Made by a program: the position numbers and the translations under genes
The notes under the pieces: model-generated
What the model saw: only the letters and a program-made list of their open reading frames with translations
The model's database searches: none
What the model was told of the DNA's origin: nothing
Part shown: piece after piece, positions 26,696-36,072 of the stretch
Layout of the letters: each line of letters begins with the position of its first letter
Numbering within the stretch: the first letter of the stretch is position 1
Source: Candidatus Dormiibacterota bacterium
GTDB taxonomy: Bacteria > Vulcanimicrobiota > Vulcanimicrobiia > Vulcanimicrobiales > Vulcanimicrobiaceae
Reading direction: 5' to 3'
DNA: 64,000 nt
Assembly (NCBI GenBank): GCA_035532035.1
Contig: DATKRS010000035.1
Location: forward strand, 1 to 64,000

Positions 26696-28588
26696 CTACT
26701 CGACGCGGATGATGCCCATCATCCCGCGGTCTTCGTGAAAGAGCATGTGGCAGTGAAAGACGAACTCGCCTTTGGGAACGTGGCGAAAGTCGAGAATCAC
26801 TCGCGTAATGCTCGGGTTGACGAGCGGATAGTTTCGGTTCTGCGGGTTCGGCTGGAGGCTTCCGACCGGAACGAAGACCGTATCAATCGTGACGGGCATG
26901 CCCATCGAGCTCTGCTCCTGCACGAACGCCATCTGGTGAATGTGAAAGGCGTGCGACTCCATCGTCGCGTTGATCAGGTACCACTCTTCGATCGCGCCTT
27001 GCCGCACCACGATATCCGGGTTTGACGGGACCATTGCTCCCGAGCTGTAGACCGGCCAGAAGGGATGCTCGTGAAAGTGCGGATTGGTCGTGTCGGTAAT
27101 GTAGTACGCGGCGTGAAGCGGTATCGCTCCCCTACGCGGGAACGCGTATTCCGTAAACGTGATCGCGCGCCGATGAACGAGCGACGGATGCGTGCGCACG
27201 AAGGCAACCAGCCGTGCGGCGGGCGTATCGGCGATTGCAACTGGCGCCGATGCCACGTTCACTGCGTGCGAGGTCGTGGCGATGCCGGCGATCGTGAGCA
27301 GATCGTGGTGCATCTGGAAGAACATGTCCTTGCCTTCGCAAAAGTGCTCGCTCGACAGCGTCAGGGTCGAACCGGCCCCCACAGTTACGAGAACGTCCGC
27401 GCGCGACATCGGGGAGAGCATCAGCGAGTTCATCGGAATGTATCCGGCTAACGGGTGCTCCATATTGCCAGCGACCGGCACGCCGTCGAGCCCGACGACG
27501 CGAAACGGAACTTCGCGGCCGGCACCGTCGCGGATCCGTAGCAGCTTGGGCGAGTCCGAGGTTCCGTTCAGGATGCGCAGCAGCTGCGTCCGCGAGGCAG
27601 GAACGCCCAGGCGTGCGGGCGTCTCGGATCCGTTCACGCTGACGATCGCTTCCGAAGCGAGGCCGTTGCAGCCGGTTGGATCCAGCGAGACGCCGCCGGC
27701 CCGCATCGGAAAGGTAACGGGCCACGGCGGCGGCTTAAACGGGTCGTACGAGACCGGCGGTGCCGCCGGCCGTGCTCCTTCGTAGCTCGCTCCCGCCGTC
27801 CCAAAGGCGTCTTCGTTCGGCGCGAACGGATTGTCGAGCCGGGCGGGCAGCCGGTAGCGCAGTATGATGACGTGCTCGGCCGAGCGCGCGATCTGCGGCT
27901 TGTCGGGCTCGACGATCCACACGCCGTCGAGTCCGCCTGCGACTTCGTTGTAGGAAGCGCCATGGATGTGCGGATGGTACAGATACACTCCCGGAGGCTG
28001 CGTACGCGGAACGGTGATCCGATACTCGCACGCATGCATCGGCGTGCTGAGCGTCGAGAGGAAGATATTCTCTTGGTCCGCCGGCCCTTCGAAGCCGTGT
28101 AAGTGGATGTTCGTGTCGACCGGCGCGACGTGCATATAGCGATCGTATACGGTGTGATTGAGGTACCCGACGTAGCGCGTCAACACCGCCGAAGGCATGT
28201 GCATCGGCATGCATGGCAGCATGGCCGTCGATGCGACGCTCTCGCCTCGGCTTGGCCCGGAGATGTCATTGGCGATACGGAGCGCGAAATGCTCGCCGCG
28301 CCGAACGCGAATCGTCGGGGCTACGGTTCGCACGACGCCGTCCCAAGCGTAGCGGTAGCAGAATCGATCGCCGTCGCGATGGACGGCGAGAATCAGTTCG
28401 CGTTCGCCCGACGCATCGAGCGGCGCCTTCCACATCTCGACGTCCGGGGGTTGCTCGAGCGCGTGCGATGCGACGGAGGGGCCGCAGACGTGCGATGCGT
28501 GCGCGACCGCGGGCGCCCCCGGCGCCGCGCGGCCGGCGAATGTAAAGACGAGCGCGAAGGTGAGCCACGCAAAAGACCGACCCCTCAC
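26696..28588 (-). CDS. Secreted multicopper oxidase
   Basis: The 630-residue protein starts at GTG 28588 with GGAGG six bases upstream and has a signal peptide ending near AHA (residue ~31). Three cupredoxin domains carry the four copper-binding segments: TNIHLHGFEG, YLYHPHIHGAS, NPHFHEHPFWPV/SHAFHIHQMAF and FVFHCHMLFHEDRGMM. All His ligands plus the type 1 Cys and axial Met are present. Family members couple oxidation of metals, phenols or Cu(I) to oxygen reduction in the periplasm; the substrate cannot be told here. An inverted repeat lies just before its ribosome-binding site. Confidence 0.94.
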   Translation of the reverse strand: MRGRSFAWLTFALVFTFAGRAAPGAPAVAHASHVCGPSVASHALEQPPDVEMWKAPLDASGERELILAVHRDGDRFCYRYAWDGVVRTVAPTIRVRRGEHFALRIANDISGPSRGESVASTAMLPCMPMHMPSAVLTRYVGYLNHTVYDRYMHVAPVDTNIHLHGFEGPADQENIFLSTLSTPMHACEYRITVPRTQPPGVYLYHPHIHGASYNEVAGGLDGVWIVEPDKPQIARSAEHVIILRYRLPARLDNPFAPNEDAFGTAGASYEGARPAAPPVSYDPFKPPPWPVTFPMRAGGVSLDPTGCNGLASEAIVSVNGSETPARLGVPASRTQLLRILNGTSDSPKLLRIRDGAGREVPFRVVGLDGVPVAGNMEHPLAGYIPMNSLMLSPMSRADVLVTVGAGSTLTLSSEHFCEGKDMFFQMHHDLLTIAGIATTSHAVNVASAPVAIADTPAARLVAFVRTHPSLVHRRAITFTEYAFPRRGAIPLHAAYYITDTTNPHFHEHPFWPVYSSGAMVPSNPDIVVRQGAIEEWYLINATMESHAFHIHQMAFVQEQSSMGMPVTIDTVFVPVGSLQPNPQNRNYPLVNPSITRVILDFRHVPKGEFVFHCHMLFHEDRGMMGIIRVE

Positions 28589-28599
28589 AAGGAACCTCC

Positions 28600-28615
28600 A
28601 AACCGCTTGCGGTTT
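28600..28615 (-). promoter_or_regulatory. Perfect inverted repeat before the multicopper oxidase ribosome-binding site
   Basis: AAACCGC-TT-GCGGTTT is a perfect 7-base inverted repeat ending about three bases before the GGAGG of the oxidase gene. It could be an operator or an RNA hairpin affecting translation. No known box is recognised. Confidence 0.4.
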
Positions 28616-28700
28616 CCCCGTACCCTTCCTCGCCGAACCGCCGAGTCCATGCCGTCCCCGGGGCTAAGAGGCGCTCGGCCGCGCGTCGAAAGGCCCCGCT

Positions 28701-30485
28701 GTGAAGGCGCAGTTCCGCGCGGTCGTCGTCGTGGCATTAGCTGCGATTTCCCTTGTCTACACCGCTCCGGACCTTATCTTGCCGTGGCACCCGTGGGGCA
28801 ACTTCGGCATGACGGAGGCGGTTACGAGCCGTACGGAGGCGACGATCGCGTCCGTCGACCCAGGTGGCCCCGCGGCTCGCGCCGGCATCCGCGTCGGTGA
28901 CAAAATCGACCTCGCCGCCATGCCGCTCGACGACCGGCGCTCCGTCTACACGTCGTACAACACGGAGCGCCCTGCGAGACGAGCGACGTTTCAGTTCGTT
29001 CGTGGTATCGGCTTGCAGGCCGTGACGCTCGTTTCAGTGCGGCACTTGCGAACGCTCGCAGACAACGTCACCGACGTGATCCAGCTGCTCACGCTGATCT
29101 CCTTCCCGATTCTCGCGGGCGCGCTCTTGCTGTTGCGTCCCGCAGCGCTCACATGGGCATTTTTCATCTACGCTCTCGACGTTTCGAACGGATCGACCTT
29201 AAGCCAGTCCTACTCACCCACGTGGCTTCAGGTTCTCGAGTACGCGTGGAGCTCGGCATTCGGCGTCGCCGGGCTCGCTGCGTTCATCATCTTCGCATTG
29301 CGCTTTCCGTCGAACGTCGTGACGGGCTGGAAGCGCACCGTCGAGCGCGCCGTGCTCTTTGCCGCGCCTCTGTTGGTCCTCTCAAACCTCTACTGGGGGC
29401 TCGGGCTAGTCTTCTTGCTCCCCCACGCCCTCGCCGTTTCCTCCGTCGCGGACGCCTTCGTGCTCCTCGGGTACTGCGTCGGTGCGGGAGCATTCATCGC
29501 CACGCTCGTCCAAGCTACGCCGCAAGAGCGCCCGCGAATCGTTTGGGTCATCTTCGGCTTTCTCGTCGGATACGGAGCGTTTGCGAGCTTCAACGCATTC
29601 TTCGGCTACACCGGCACGTCCCCGATCTGGCTCACCAACACGCTGCAGATCTTCGATGTCCTCATTCCCATCACGGTGACATATGCGATCCTCAAACATC
29701 GCGTCATCGACATTCGCTTCTTCCTCAATCGCGCGCTTGTCTACGGTATTCTCACGTCGATCGGCGTCGGGCTGCTCGTTTTGCTCGACTGGGCGGTCGC
29801 ACGGCGATTGGAATCGTTCGGTCTCGTCATCGAGGTCGCGGGCGCGCTCGCGCTCGGTGTCGGCATCCAGCATCTGCATGGGTTCGTCGATTCGCTCGTC
29901 GACCGGTTCGTCTTCCGATCCGTGCATGAAGCCGAGCGGCACTTGGAGCGCGTCGGCGAGGCGATGATGTACGCGGAATCGCTCGCGTCGCTCGACAAGC
30001 TGCTCGTCGAAGAGAGCACGCGGGCGCTGCGCCTGGGCTCCGCCGCGGTCTTTCGGCGCGACGGTGCCGGCGCGTTCGCACAAGCTGCGGCCATCGGATG
30101 GAGCGGGGTCGGGCGCGACGCGATCCCCGCCGACGACCCGCTCGTGCTCGATCTACAAGCGCAGAAGCGCGGCATCGCGGGCGGCCCGTTCCTCGCAGGC
30201 CGCGACGATTTCCCTCAAGGAGCCGCCGCGCCGGCGTTCGCCGTCCCGATACGCATCCGCGAGCAGATGATCGGCTTCGTGCTCTTCGGCGCGCACGTGA
30301 ACGCCTCCGATATCGACCCGAACGAGCAGCGGATCCTCGAAGAGTTCGTTGGGCGCGCGAGGATCGCGTACGATCACGTCTCGAATATCGAGCGGGCTGC
30401 CGAGAACGCGCGCATGCGCATCGAGCTCGACTTCCTGCGCGGGCTCGTCCAGCCGCTCAGGGCGTCGACGAACGTCCCCGACTAA
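28701..30485 (+). CDS. PDZ - multi-pass membrane - GAF sensor-like protein without an output domain
   Basis: This 594-residue protein begins with a membrane segment (~8-27). A PDZ-like domain follows (VDPGGPAARAGIRVGDKIDL), then about eight hydrophobic helices (~110-390), the linker HRVIDIRFFLNRALVYG, a coiled segment (VDSLVDRFVFRSVHEAERHL) and a C-terminal GAF-like domain (~415-570). The membrane-linker-GAF part looks like the input half of certain histidine kinases, but the frame stops before any HisKA, HATPase, GGDEF or phosphatase domain. It may act by protein contact or be a shortened kinase. The start is GTG 28701. Its stop overlaps the stop of the convergent GNAT gene. Confidence 0.8.
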   Translation: MKAQFRAVVVVALAAISLVYTAPDLILPWHPWGNFGMTEAVTSRTEATIASVDPGGPAARAGIRVGDKIDLAAMPLDDRRSVYTSYNTERPARRATFQFVRGIGLQAVTLVSVRHLRTLADNVTDVIQLLTLISFPILAGALLLLRPAALTWAFFIYALDVSNGSTLSQSYSPTWLQVLEYAWSSAFGVAGLAAFIIFALRFPSNVVTGWKRTVERAVLFAAPLLVLSNLYWGLGLVFLLPHALAVSSVADAFVLLGYCVGAGAFIATLVQATPQERPRIVWVIFGFLVGYGAFASFNAFFGYTGTSPIWLTNTLQIFDVLIPITVTYAILKHRVIDIRFFLNRALVYGILTSIGVGLLVLLDWAVARRLESFGLVIEVAGALALGVGIQHLHGFVDSLVDRFVFRSVHEAERHLERVGEAMMYAESLASLDKLLVEESTRALRLGSAAVFRRDGAGAFAQAAAIGWSGVGRDAIPADDPLVLDLQAQKRGIAGGPFLAGRDDFPQGAAAPAFAVPIRIREQMIGFVLFGAHVNASDIDPNEQRILEEFVGRARIAYDHVSNIERAAENARMRIELDFLRGLVQPLRASTNVPD

Positions 30486-30997
30486 GGCGCTGACAGCGGG
30501 ATCAGATAGCGCCGGTGCGGCCGGCCGTCCCTCTCGCTGTCGTGGATCCGCACGCCGCCGCACTTCTCGATGACGCGCGCGGACGCCGGATTGTCGTCGT
30601 CGCAGGTGACCAGCGCCTCCACCTCGCCAAGGGTCCGCAAACGCTCCAGCGCAAAGCGTAACATTGCCGTCGCGACGCCCTTGCCGCGAAACGCCGGCTG
30701 AACCGCATAGCCGACGTGCCCGCCGTGGCGCAGGAGCATGCCGCGCAGGTGGTGGCGGATCCACAACTCTGCCGCCATCTCGTTTCCGTTAAAGACCCAA
30801 TACGTGTCGGATTTCACGAGCGGCTCCATCTCGCCGCGTGCGAAACGCTGCGCCTGCTCGACGTACGCCGCCGGATCGCTGCGCGCGAGCGCGTGCGTGC
30901 GCGACCACATGTCCACGTCGGTCGGCAAGAACGACGCAACGAACGCACGGTATTCAGGAACCAGCTCGACCGAGGGTACGCGAAAGTCGAGCTTCAT
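30482..30997 (-). CDS. GNAT-family N-acetyltransferase
   Basis: This 171-residue acetyltransferase is a typical single-domain GNAT. Motif A is VGYAVQPAFRGKGVATAML with the acetyl-CoA pyrophosphate loop RGKGVA. Motif B is CDDDNPASARVIEKCGG, and the end PHRRYLIPL matches the RimJ-like subgroup. The substrate is unknown. It is the last gene of a three-gene minus-strand operon, overlapping the amine oxidase by ATGA. Confidence 0.93.
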   Translation of the reverse strand: MKLDFRVPSVELVPEYRAFVASFLPTDVDMWSRTHALARSDPAAYVEQAQRFARGEMEPLVKSDTYWVFNGNEMAAELWIRHHLRGMLLRHGGHVGYAVQPAFRGKGVATAMLRFALERLRTLGEVEALVTCDDDNPASARVIEKCGGVRIHDSERDGRPHRRYLIPLSAP

Positions 30998-32304
30998 CGT
31001 GCTTCCTTTAGCGCGGCGCAGACTTCGCGTGCGGCGCGCACGCCGCTCTCGAGCGCGCCGCCGACAGTCCCGGCCTCACCGCGTAGCGCCGTCGCCTCGC
31101 CCGCGAAGAACAGCGTCTCGTCCAGCGGAGCGGCGAGTTGCTCCCGCGCGCCCATGCCGCCGACCTTCACGTAGCTGTAGCCGCCGCGCGCGAACCGGTC
31201 GCGTTGCCAGTCGTGGACGTAGATCGTCTGCACGGCATCGCGCGCGCTTTGACCGAGAATGCGCCGCACCGATTCGAGAACGCAGGCGTACAGCTCCTCG
31301 TTCGACGCACTGCCGAGCGCCGCGGCGTGCGGTCCGCCAGCCCATGCGACGAGCGTCGACGAGCGCATCGGCAGCGACGTCCACAAGGCCGGGAACGGCG
31401 CATCCTCTCCGTGCATGAACGCAACGTCGCAAAGCGCGTCGTCGTGCACGCTTTCCCAGACAGGTTCGCTGCACACCATCACCGCCTTGAGGACGGGCCC
31501 CATCGCAAGCGCATCGATCGCACAGCGCCGTACGGCAGGAAGCTCCGGATCCAAGCGCACGGCGCTCTCGCCCTGCAGTTGGAGGACGCCCAGCGGCAGC
31601 GTCACCACGGCGGCGCGCGCCTCGACCTCGATCTTTTCCTCCTCGTGCGTTGCGCATACGCGCACGGCGCCACGCTTCCACGCGATGCTCTCCACGACCG
31701 CGCCGAAGAGCGACTCCACGAAGCCCGCGTCGAGCGAGCGCACGAGGTGCTCCACGACAGGGCCGTAGCCGCCGACGGGACGCGATTCGGCACTGCCGGC
31801 TCCCGCGTCGCCGGCCCACTCTTGCGCGATTGCCTGGACGCTCGCGACGGCGGGATCCGAAGCGTCGAAGCCTTCGACCATCAAGCGCATCCGCCGCGAT
31901 GCCTCCACGAACTCAGGGCGCGTACCGAAGTCTTGCAAGAACGCCTCCACACTCATGTCGCCGTCGAGCCGAGGCACGCATTCGAGCAGCGCCTCGAGTT
32001 GTGCCTCGATGTTAACATTTGTGACGATCTCACTGTTACGCACCTCCGCGCGCGACTCAGGCACGTCGCAGCGCGTCGTCCCCATCTCGCGCAGCAGACG
32101 CAAGGTCTGCGACGGCGCCCCGTGGACGAACTCGGCGCCCAGCTCGAGCGGTACCGGCGAGCGCGGATCGCGCACGCCGTACATCCGCCCACCGGCACGC
32201 TCTCGCGCCTCCAGGAGCAGCGTACGCTTCCCACATGCTCCGAGTTCGCGCGCCGCCGCGAGCCCCGCAGCGCCCGCCCCGATGACGACGACGTCCGTCT
32301 TCAC
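30994..32304 (-). CDS. Flavin-containing amine oxidase
   Basis: This 436-residue FAD enzyme of the monoamine/polyamine oxidase family starts at GTG 32304. The Rossmann FAD motif VVVIGAGAAGLAAARELGA is followed by LLEARERAGGRM and ELGAEFVHG. The C-terminal FAD-binding segment is FFAGEATALRGEAGTVGGAL. Family members oxidise amines to imines with release of hydrogen peroxide. No export signal is seen, so it is probably cytoplasmic. It overlaps both neighbours by four bases in an operon with the secreted protein upstream and the acetyltransferase downstream. Amine oxidation plus acetylation suggests amine handling, but this is only context. Confidence 0.92.
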   Translation of the reverse strand: MKTDVVVIGAGAAGLAAARELGACGKRTLLLEARERAGGRMYGVRDPRSPVPLELGAEFVHGAPSQTLRLLREMGTTRCDVPESRAEVRNSEIVTNVNIEAQLEALLECVPRLDGDMSVEAFLQDFGTRPEFVEASRRMRLMVEGFDASDPAVASVQAIAQEWAGDAGAGSAESRPVGGYGPVVEHLVRSLDAGFVESLFGAVVESIAWKRGAVRVCATHEEEKIEVEARAAVVTLPLGVLQLQGESAVRLDPELPAVRRCAIDALAMGPVLKAVMVCSEPVWESVHDDALCDVAFMHGEDAPFPALWTSLPMRSSTLVAWAGGPHAAALGSASNEELYACVLESVRRILGQSARDAVQTIYVHDWQRDRFARGGYSYVKVGGMGAREQLAAPLDETLFFAGEATALRGEAGTVGGALESGVRAAREVCAALKEAR

Positions 32305-33122
32305 GGGCGAGGCGTTGGCGTTGGAGTCCCCAGGTCCTCAATCGAGCCGTTGGTGTCGATCTTGTACATGTGGCCCTGCGCGGAGACGTAGTCCGGAACG
32401 CGCGGCTCGCGAAGCAAGACGTGGAAGACATCGGTGTCCTGCGGCACGTCGTCCACGACGACGGTATGAAAGCCGGCGGCCATGTGCGCGCCGTTCGGCA
32501 GGCTCGCCGATTCCTCGTCGATGATCCCGTTGTGCATGCGGTGGCGCGCGACGATCTGTCTCCCGTCAGCGGAGACGAGATACCGGGCATCGCCGCCCAG
32601 CGGATACGCGTGCGCCGCCGTCGGGCCCGGATATATGTAGACGTACCATTGACCGTCCGCGCGTTGGAGCGCAGCATACTTGTACGGCGATGACCGCACG
32701 GCCTGAAAATCGCCGATCGCACGTGTGATGGCGCGCGCTGCCTGAACGTCGAACGCTCCGGTAGCCGGTGCGTCGACCTTCGTCACGTCGAACGCTCGAG
32801 CGCCTGGCCCTGCCTGCACCGCGCGATAGAACACCACAAACGACGCCGTATCGCCGGACAATGCGCCGACGTCGACGGACCATCCGCTGAACTCCGGCCG
32901 GCAGATGGAGAGGACGCGCGAGCCCGCTGGTGCCTGCGGCATCGCCGTCCCATAGCGCGCTCGTACGGCATCCATGGCGAGCGTCGCGGCCACATCGTAT
33001 TGGTACAGAGCTCGCCCACGCGCGGTGATCTGCGCCAGCTCCGACGCAGTCTGCTGCCCCGCGGCGAGTACGATGCCGGCGCCCCCGGTGAGCAGAGCAA
33101 GGCAGACCGCCAATATCCGCAT
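32301..33122 (-). CDS. Exported protein of unknown function
   Basis: This 273-residue protein has a signal peptide (ILAVCLALLTGGAGIVLAAG, cleavage near residue 21). The mature part alternates strands and loops (WYVYIYPGPTAAHAYPLGGD, ARYLVSADGRQIVARHRMH, HTVVVDDVPQDTDVFHVLL) and ends in a Thr-Pro tail. The repeated His/Asp pairs could bind a metal, but no known family is recognised. It starts the operon with the amine oxidase, overlapping it by GTGA. Confidence 0.75.
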   Translation of the reverse strand: MRILAVCLALLTGGAGIVLAAGQQTASELAQITARGRALYQYDVAATLAMDAVRARYGTAMPQAPAGSRVLSICRPEFSGWSVDVGALSGDTASFVVFYRAVQAGPGARAFDVTKVDAPATGAFDVQAARAITRAIGDFQAVRSSPYKYAALQRADGQWYVYIYPGPTAAHAYPLGGDARYLVSADGRQIVARHRMHNGIIDEESASLPNGAHMAAGFHTVVVDDVPQDTDVFHVLLREPRVPDYVSAQGHMYKIDTNGSIEDLGTPTPTPRP

Positions 33123-33171
33123 GCTCGAAGCTTCATCCGAGCGAAAGGCAGTCCCTCGGGAAACGCAGCTC

Positions 33172-34542
33172 CTAGCGCTCGGGAGGTGCTGCCGGGTCGA
33201 TTACGTGCGGGGTGATCAGGAAAACGATCTCGTCTCGCTCGTGCGATGCCTGCCTATTTTCAAAGAGTTTTCCCAAAATCGGAATATCGGAGAGCCACGG
33301 TACCCGCTCGATCGTTTCGTTAGATACGTCGCGAAGCAGCCCGCCGAGAACGATTGTCTGCCCGCTTCGTACCCTCAGCGTGGAATCGATCTTTCGACTT
33401 GCGATAATCGGGTATCCCGACGAAGTAAAACCTTGCAGCTCGCTATATTCTGGGTGAAGTTCCGCGGTAACGCTTCCATCAGGGCCGACGATCGGCGTCA
33501 GGCGAAGTTTTACACCGATATCGACGAATTGAACGTTCGCGCCGCCGAGCACCGAGGTATTGTACACGACCGGGTACGTCTCGCCGATGAGGAGGTCGGC
33601 CTCCTTCCCATTGAGCGTCACCAAGCGCGGCGTGGCCAGTATTTGCGCGTGCCCGCGAGAGAGCAGGGCGTTTAGTCGCACGTTTACCGCAATGCTACCG
33701 CCGGCGAAGGCGTACGTGGAACCGCCGACGATGGGCTGCCCGTGCGCGTCTACTCCGCCAAACTCTAGGCCGATGTTGCTCGAATCGTTCGCCGGCGTGA
33801 CGTCCGCCACGCGCACCTCGAAGAGGACCTCGGGCCCTGCGACGTCCAAAGCCCCGATCGCCTGACGCGCCGCCTGTTGGACGCCGTCGTCGCCCGTCAC
33901 GAGAACCGCGTTTCCTTGGTCGTCGGCAACGAACGCACCATCCGTCAAAGCGGCCTTCAACTCGCGCGCGACGTCCCCGGCACGCGAGTAGCGCAATCGA
34001 TAGGCAACGCTTTGAACGCGGGCCGGCGCCGCAAGCGGGGAGTCGAGAGCGGACACCAGCATACGCGCGCGTTCCAACACCGGAGGATCGCCACTCAAGA
34101 CGAGGGCGTTCGTGCGCGAGTCGGGTACCACGAGCGTTCCCACCGGAAGCGACGCTACGAGCACCTTGCCGACGTCTTGCGCTTGCGCATGCTCGAGCTG
34201 CATGATGATCGTGTGAGGATCGTTCGCGCCCGTATCCTGCCCGTCTCGGTTCAATGCTTCGCGCGCTCCGATGACGAGGACCGTTCCACGCTGCTCGATG
34301 CTAAGCCCGTGTGCCCCGGCCAGAATGTCCAGCGCCGTCATGAAGGGAACGTGCATCAAGCGTAACGTCACCCGCGATGACCCAACCGATTGATCCGCGA
34401 CCAAATTGACGCCGGATTCTTGAGCCAGCAAAGCGATGACGTCGGTCATAGACGCATCGCGAACGTCCAACGATACCGCCGGATTCGGTACGGCGGCGAC
34501 GAACCAGAACGCGAACAGCGCGCCTGCAATATGGCGGCTCAT
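33172..34542 (-). CDS. pilQ: Type IV pilus secretin (PilQ/GspD family)
   Basis: This 456-residue outer-membrane channel protein has a signal peptide (~5-24), then an STN/N0-like domain (SLDVRDASMTDVIALLAQES). One or two N1-type secretin modules follow (~110-220, e.g. DPHTIIMQLEHAQAQDVGKV). The C-terminal secretin domain runs from ~240 to the end, with GGLLRDVSNETIERVPWLSD and LGKLFENRQ as family signatures. It lacks AMIN domains and is short for PilQ. I chose ATG 34542, which overlaps the pilP-like stop by ATGA. It is the last gene of the pilus operon. Confidence 0.94.
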   Translation of the reverse strand: MSRHIAGALFAFWFVAAVPNPAVSLDVRDASMTDVIALLAQESGVNLVADQSVGSSRVTLRLMHVPFMTALDILAGAHGLSIEQRGTVLVIGAREALNRDGQDTGANDPHTIIMQLEHAQAQDVGKVLVASLPVGTLVVPDSRTNALVLSGDPPVLERARMLVSALDSPLAAPARVQSVAYRLRYSRAGDVARELKAALTDGAFVADDQGNAVLVTGDDGVQQAARQAIGALDVAGPEVLFEVRVADVTPANDSSNIGLEFGGVDAHGQPIVGGSTYAFAGGSIAVNVRLNALLSRGHAQILATPRLVTLNGKEADLLIGETYPVVYNTSVLGGANVQFVDIGVKLRLTPIVGPDGSVTAELHPEYSELQGFTSSGYPIIASRKIDSTLRVRSGQTIVLGGLLRDVSNETIERVPWLSDIPILGKLFENRQASHERDEIVFLITPHVIDPAAPPER

Positions 34543-34955
34543 GGTGCAGCTCCTCGCAGCCATAGTCGCGTACCGTCGGCCAGACGGACGCCGCGTGCGT
34601 CTATCGACTGAATGCGAATACCCGCGACGGCATCGCCGACACCGACGATCGCCGTTTGCGCCCCGACGGAAATGAGCGCGTGCGGCGATTCCCCGAGAAG
34701 CACGGCCTCAACGACCGTTCCGGACGGCAGCTCCGCGGCGCGTGGAATAAACGGATCGCGCTTCAGGGCAATCGGGCTCGGAACACCGAGCGGAGCGAGC
34801 CTTCCGATCCGGATACGTGCGCCCGCCACGCCGTTGCGAGGGGTTGCGGAAGATGCTCCGGATAAAGGCGCCAACGCACACGCGGCCGCCGCCAGCAGCA
34901 TTCCCCAACGAAAGATTACGGCTCGCTGGCCGTCATACAAAGCCGGAAGCCTCAT
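34539..34955 (-). CDS. pilP: PilP/GspC-like pilus assembly protein
   Basis: This 138-residue protein, from ATG 34955, has one N-terminal hydrophobic segment (GMLLAAAACALAPLSG). A C-terminal homology-region-like beta fold follows: SPHALISVGAQTAIVGVGD, AGIRIQSIDARGVRLADG, TRLWLRG. In the PilMNOPQ complex PilP links the inner-membrane PilNO proteins to the secretin. There is no lipobox, unlike proteobacterial PilP, so it may be a bitopic, GspC-like version. Position between pilO and pilQ and ATGA overlaps on both sides support the call. Confidence 0.78.
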   Translation of the reverse strand: MRLPALYDGQRAVIFRWGMLLAAAACALAPLSGASSATPRNGVAGARIRIGRLAPLGVPSPIALKRDPFIPRAAELPSGTVVEAVLLGESPHALISVGAQTAIVGVGDAVAGIRIQSIDARGVRLADGTRLWLRGAAP

Positions 34956-35536
34956 CGAAACTCCTGTGACCAATGGGCATCGAGTTCATACGTGCGCGCA
35001 CTCAACGTCGCGTGGAGCGTGGGCGACCCCTTCTGCTCTCCGTCGGCCGTGGTCATTGCGATCGAATCCACTCCGATCAGAGGTGCGCCGGACGTCATCT
35101 CGTGGAGCAATGACAACAGCGATTCAAACGTGCCGTCGACCTCAATCGTGAAGCCGTCAGAGTGAAGAGTCGAGCGCCGTGCTCCGGAACGTTGCGAGAC
35201 GTCGGCCAATGGATTCACGCTGATCACGCGCACGCCCAACTCACCACTTTCCACGTCGAGCTCGCCGAGCAACGCATCTGCCGGCCGCGTCGTATCGTGT
35301 ACCATACGCGCGATATCAGCACGCACGTAGTTGCGCTCCGAGATGAGCGCTGCTTCTTGCGAGATAATGCGCTCGTTTCGGTTTGCCGCATCGTAGACGG
35401 ACCGCTCCGCCGCTCGCACGGCGGCAAGCTGCCGATGCTCGCGCGAGACGATCGCAGCGTACGCGAGAATTATGCAGGTAACGGCGACCGCCCAGGTCCC
35501 TCGCATAGCCCGGCTTTTCACGTAAGCATTTATCAT
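34952..35536 (-). CDS. pilO: PilO-like inner-membrane alignment protein
   Basis: This 194-residue protein has one membrane helix (~14-30, TWAVAVTCIILAYAAIV), a coiled-coil segment (~35-80) and a C-terminal ferredoxin-like alpha/beta region (FTIEVDGTFESLLSLLHEM, a typical PilO pattern). PilO pairs with PilN to form the periplasmic collar of the pilus machine. Sequence similarity in this family is low, so the call rests on topology, this motif and position between pilN and pilP. It overlaps both by four bases. Confidence 0.8.
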   Translation of the reverse strand: MINAYVKSRAMRGTWAVAVTCIILAYAAIVSREHRQLAAVRAAERSVYDAANRNERIISQEAALISERNYVRADIARMVHDTTRPADALLGELDVESGELGVRVISVNPLADVSQRSGARRSTLHSDGFTIEVDGTFESLLSLLHEMTSGAPLIGVDSIAMTTADGEQKGSPTLHATLSARTYELDAHWSQEFR

Positions 35537-36072
35537 TCCGAGACGTGCGCCTCAAAGTCGACGACGCGCGCCGAGTTCGAGCCGGAGCTTCGTACGGAGG
35601 TCAAGCGTATCGCGCGGTAAGCGTGCAAGGCGCGCTCCACTCCGCGGAGGCCTACAGCCCTGCCCGTCACGGAATATCCCGCCAAATCATAGCGGATACT
35701 GGTGAGCCATGCATCCAAAGGAAGCGTATTAGCCGCGGAGGTGATGTTCCGTGCCGTCGCGGATCCGGATGTCCTGATCGCGCGTATACGCCGATCGAGC
35801 GAAAGCCACGATCGAACGCGACGTGCGCGAGCGAGAACCTTGTTCGCTTCGAACGTGCTGCGTTCGAGATAGGCTCTGGCCTGCGCCAGGGTCGAACGCT
35901 CTTTCCGAACGTGGAACTCACCGATCGCCCAGGCACTCAAAAGCACGATTGCCGCAATCACGACGACGCTCGCCAGAGCCTTCGCTTCCGGATGAAGCCC
36001 AAGGGCGAGAACGCGTTCGACCGCTTCCGGTGCCTCATCTCGCAGGTAGTCGAAAGTCACGCTGCACGCCAC
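35533..36072 (-). CDS. pilN: PilN-like pilus assembly protein
   Basis: This 179-residue bitopic protein has a short cytoplasmic start, one membrane helix (ALASVVVIAAIVLLSAWAIG, ~32-51), a coiled coil, and a PilN-type periplasmic region (NTLPLDAWLTSIRYDLAGYSV). PilN's cytoplasmic tail normally binds PilM. The usual INLLP tail motif is not obvious. It overlaps pilM by 16 bases and pilO by four. Confidence 0.82.
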   Translation of the reverse strand: MACSVTFDYLRDEAPEAVERVLALGLHPEAKALASVVVIAAIVLLSAWAIGEFHVRKERSTLAQARAYLERSTFEANKVLARARRVRSWLSLDRRIRAIRTSGSATARNITSAANTLPLDAWLTSIRYDLAGYSVTGRAVGLRGVERALHAYRAIRLTSVRSSGSNSARVVDFEAHVSE

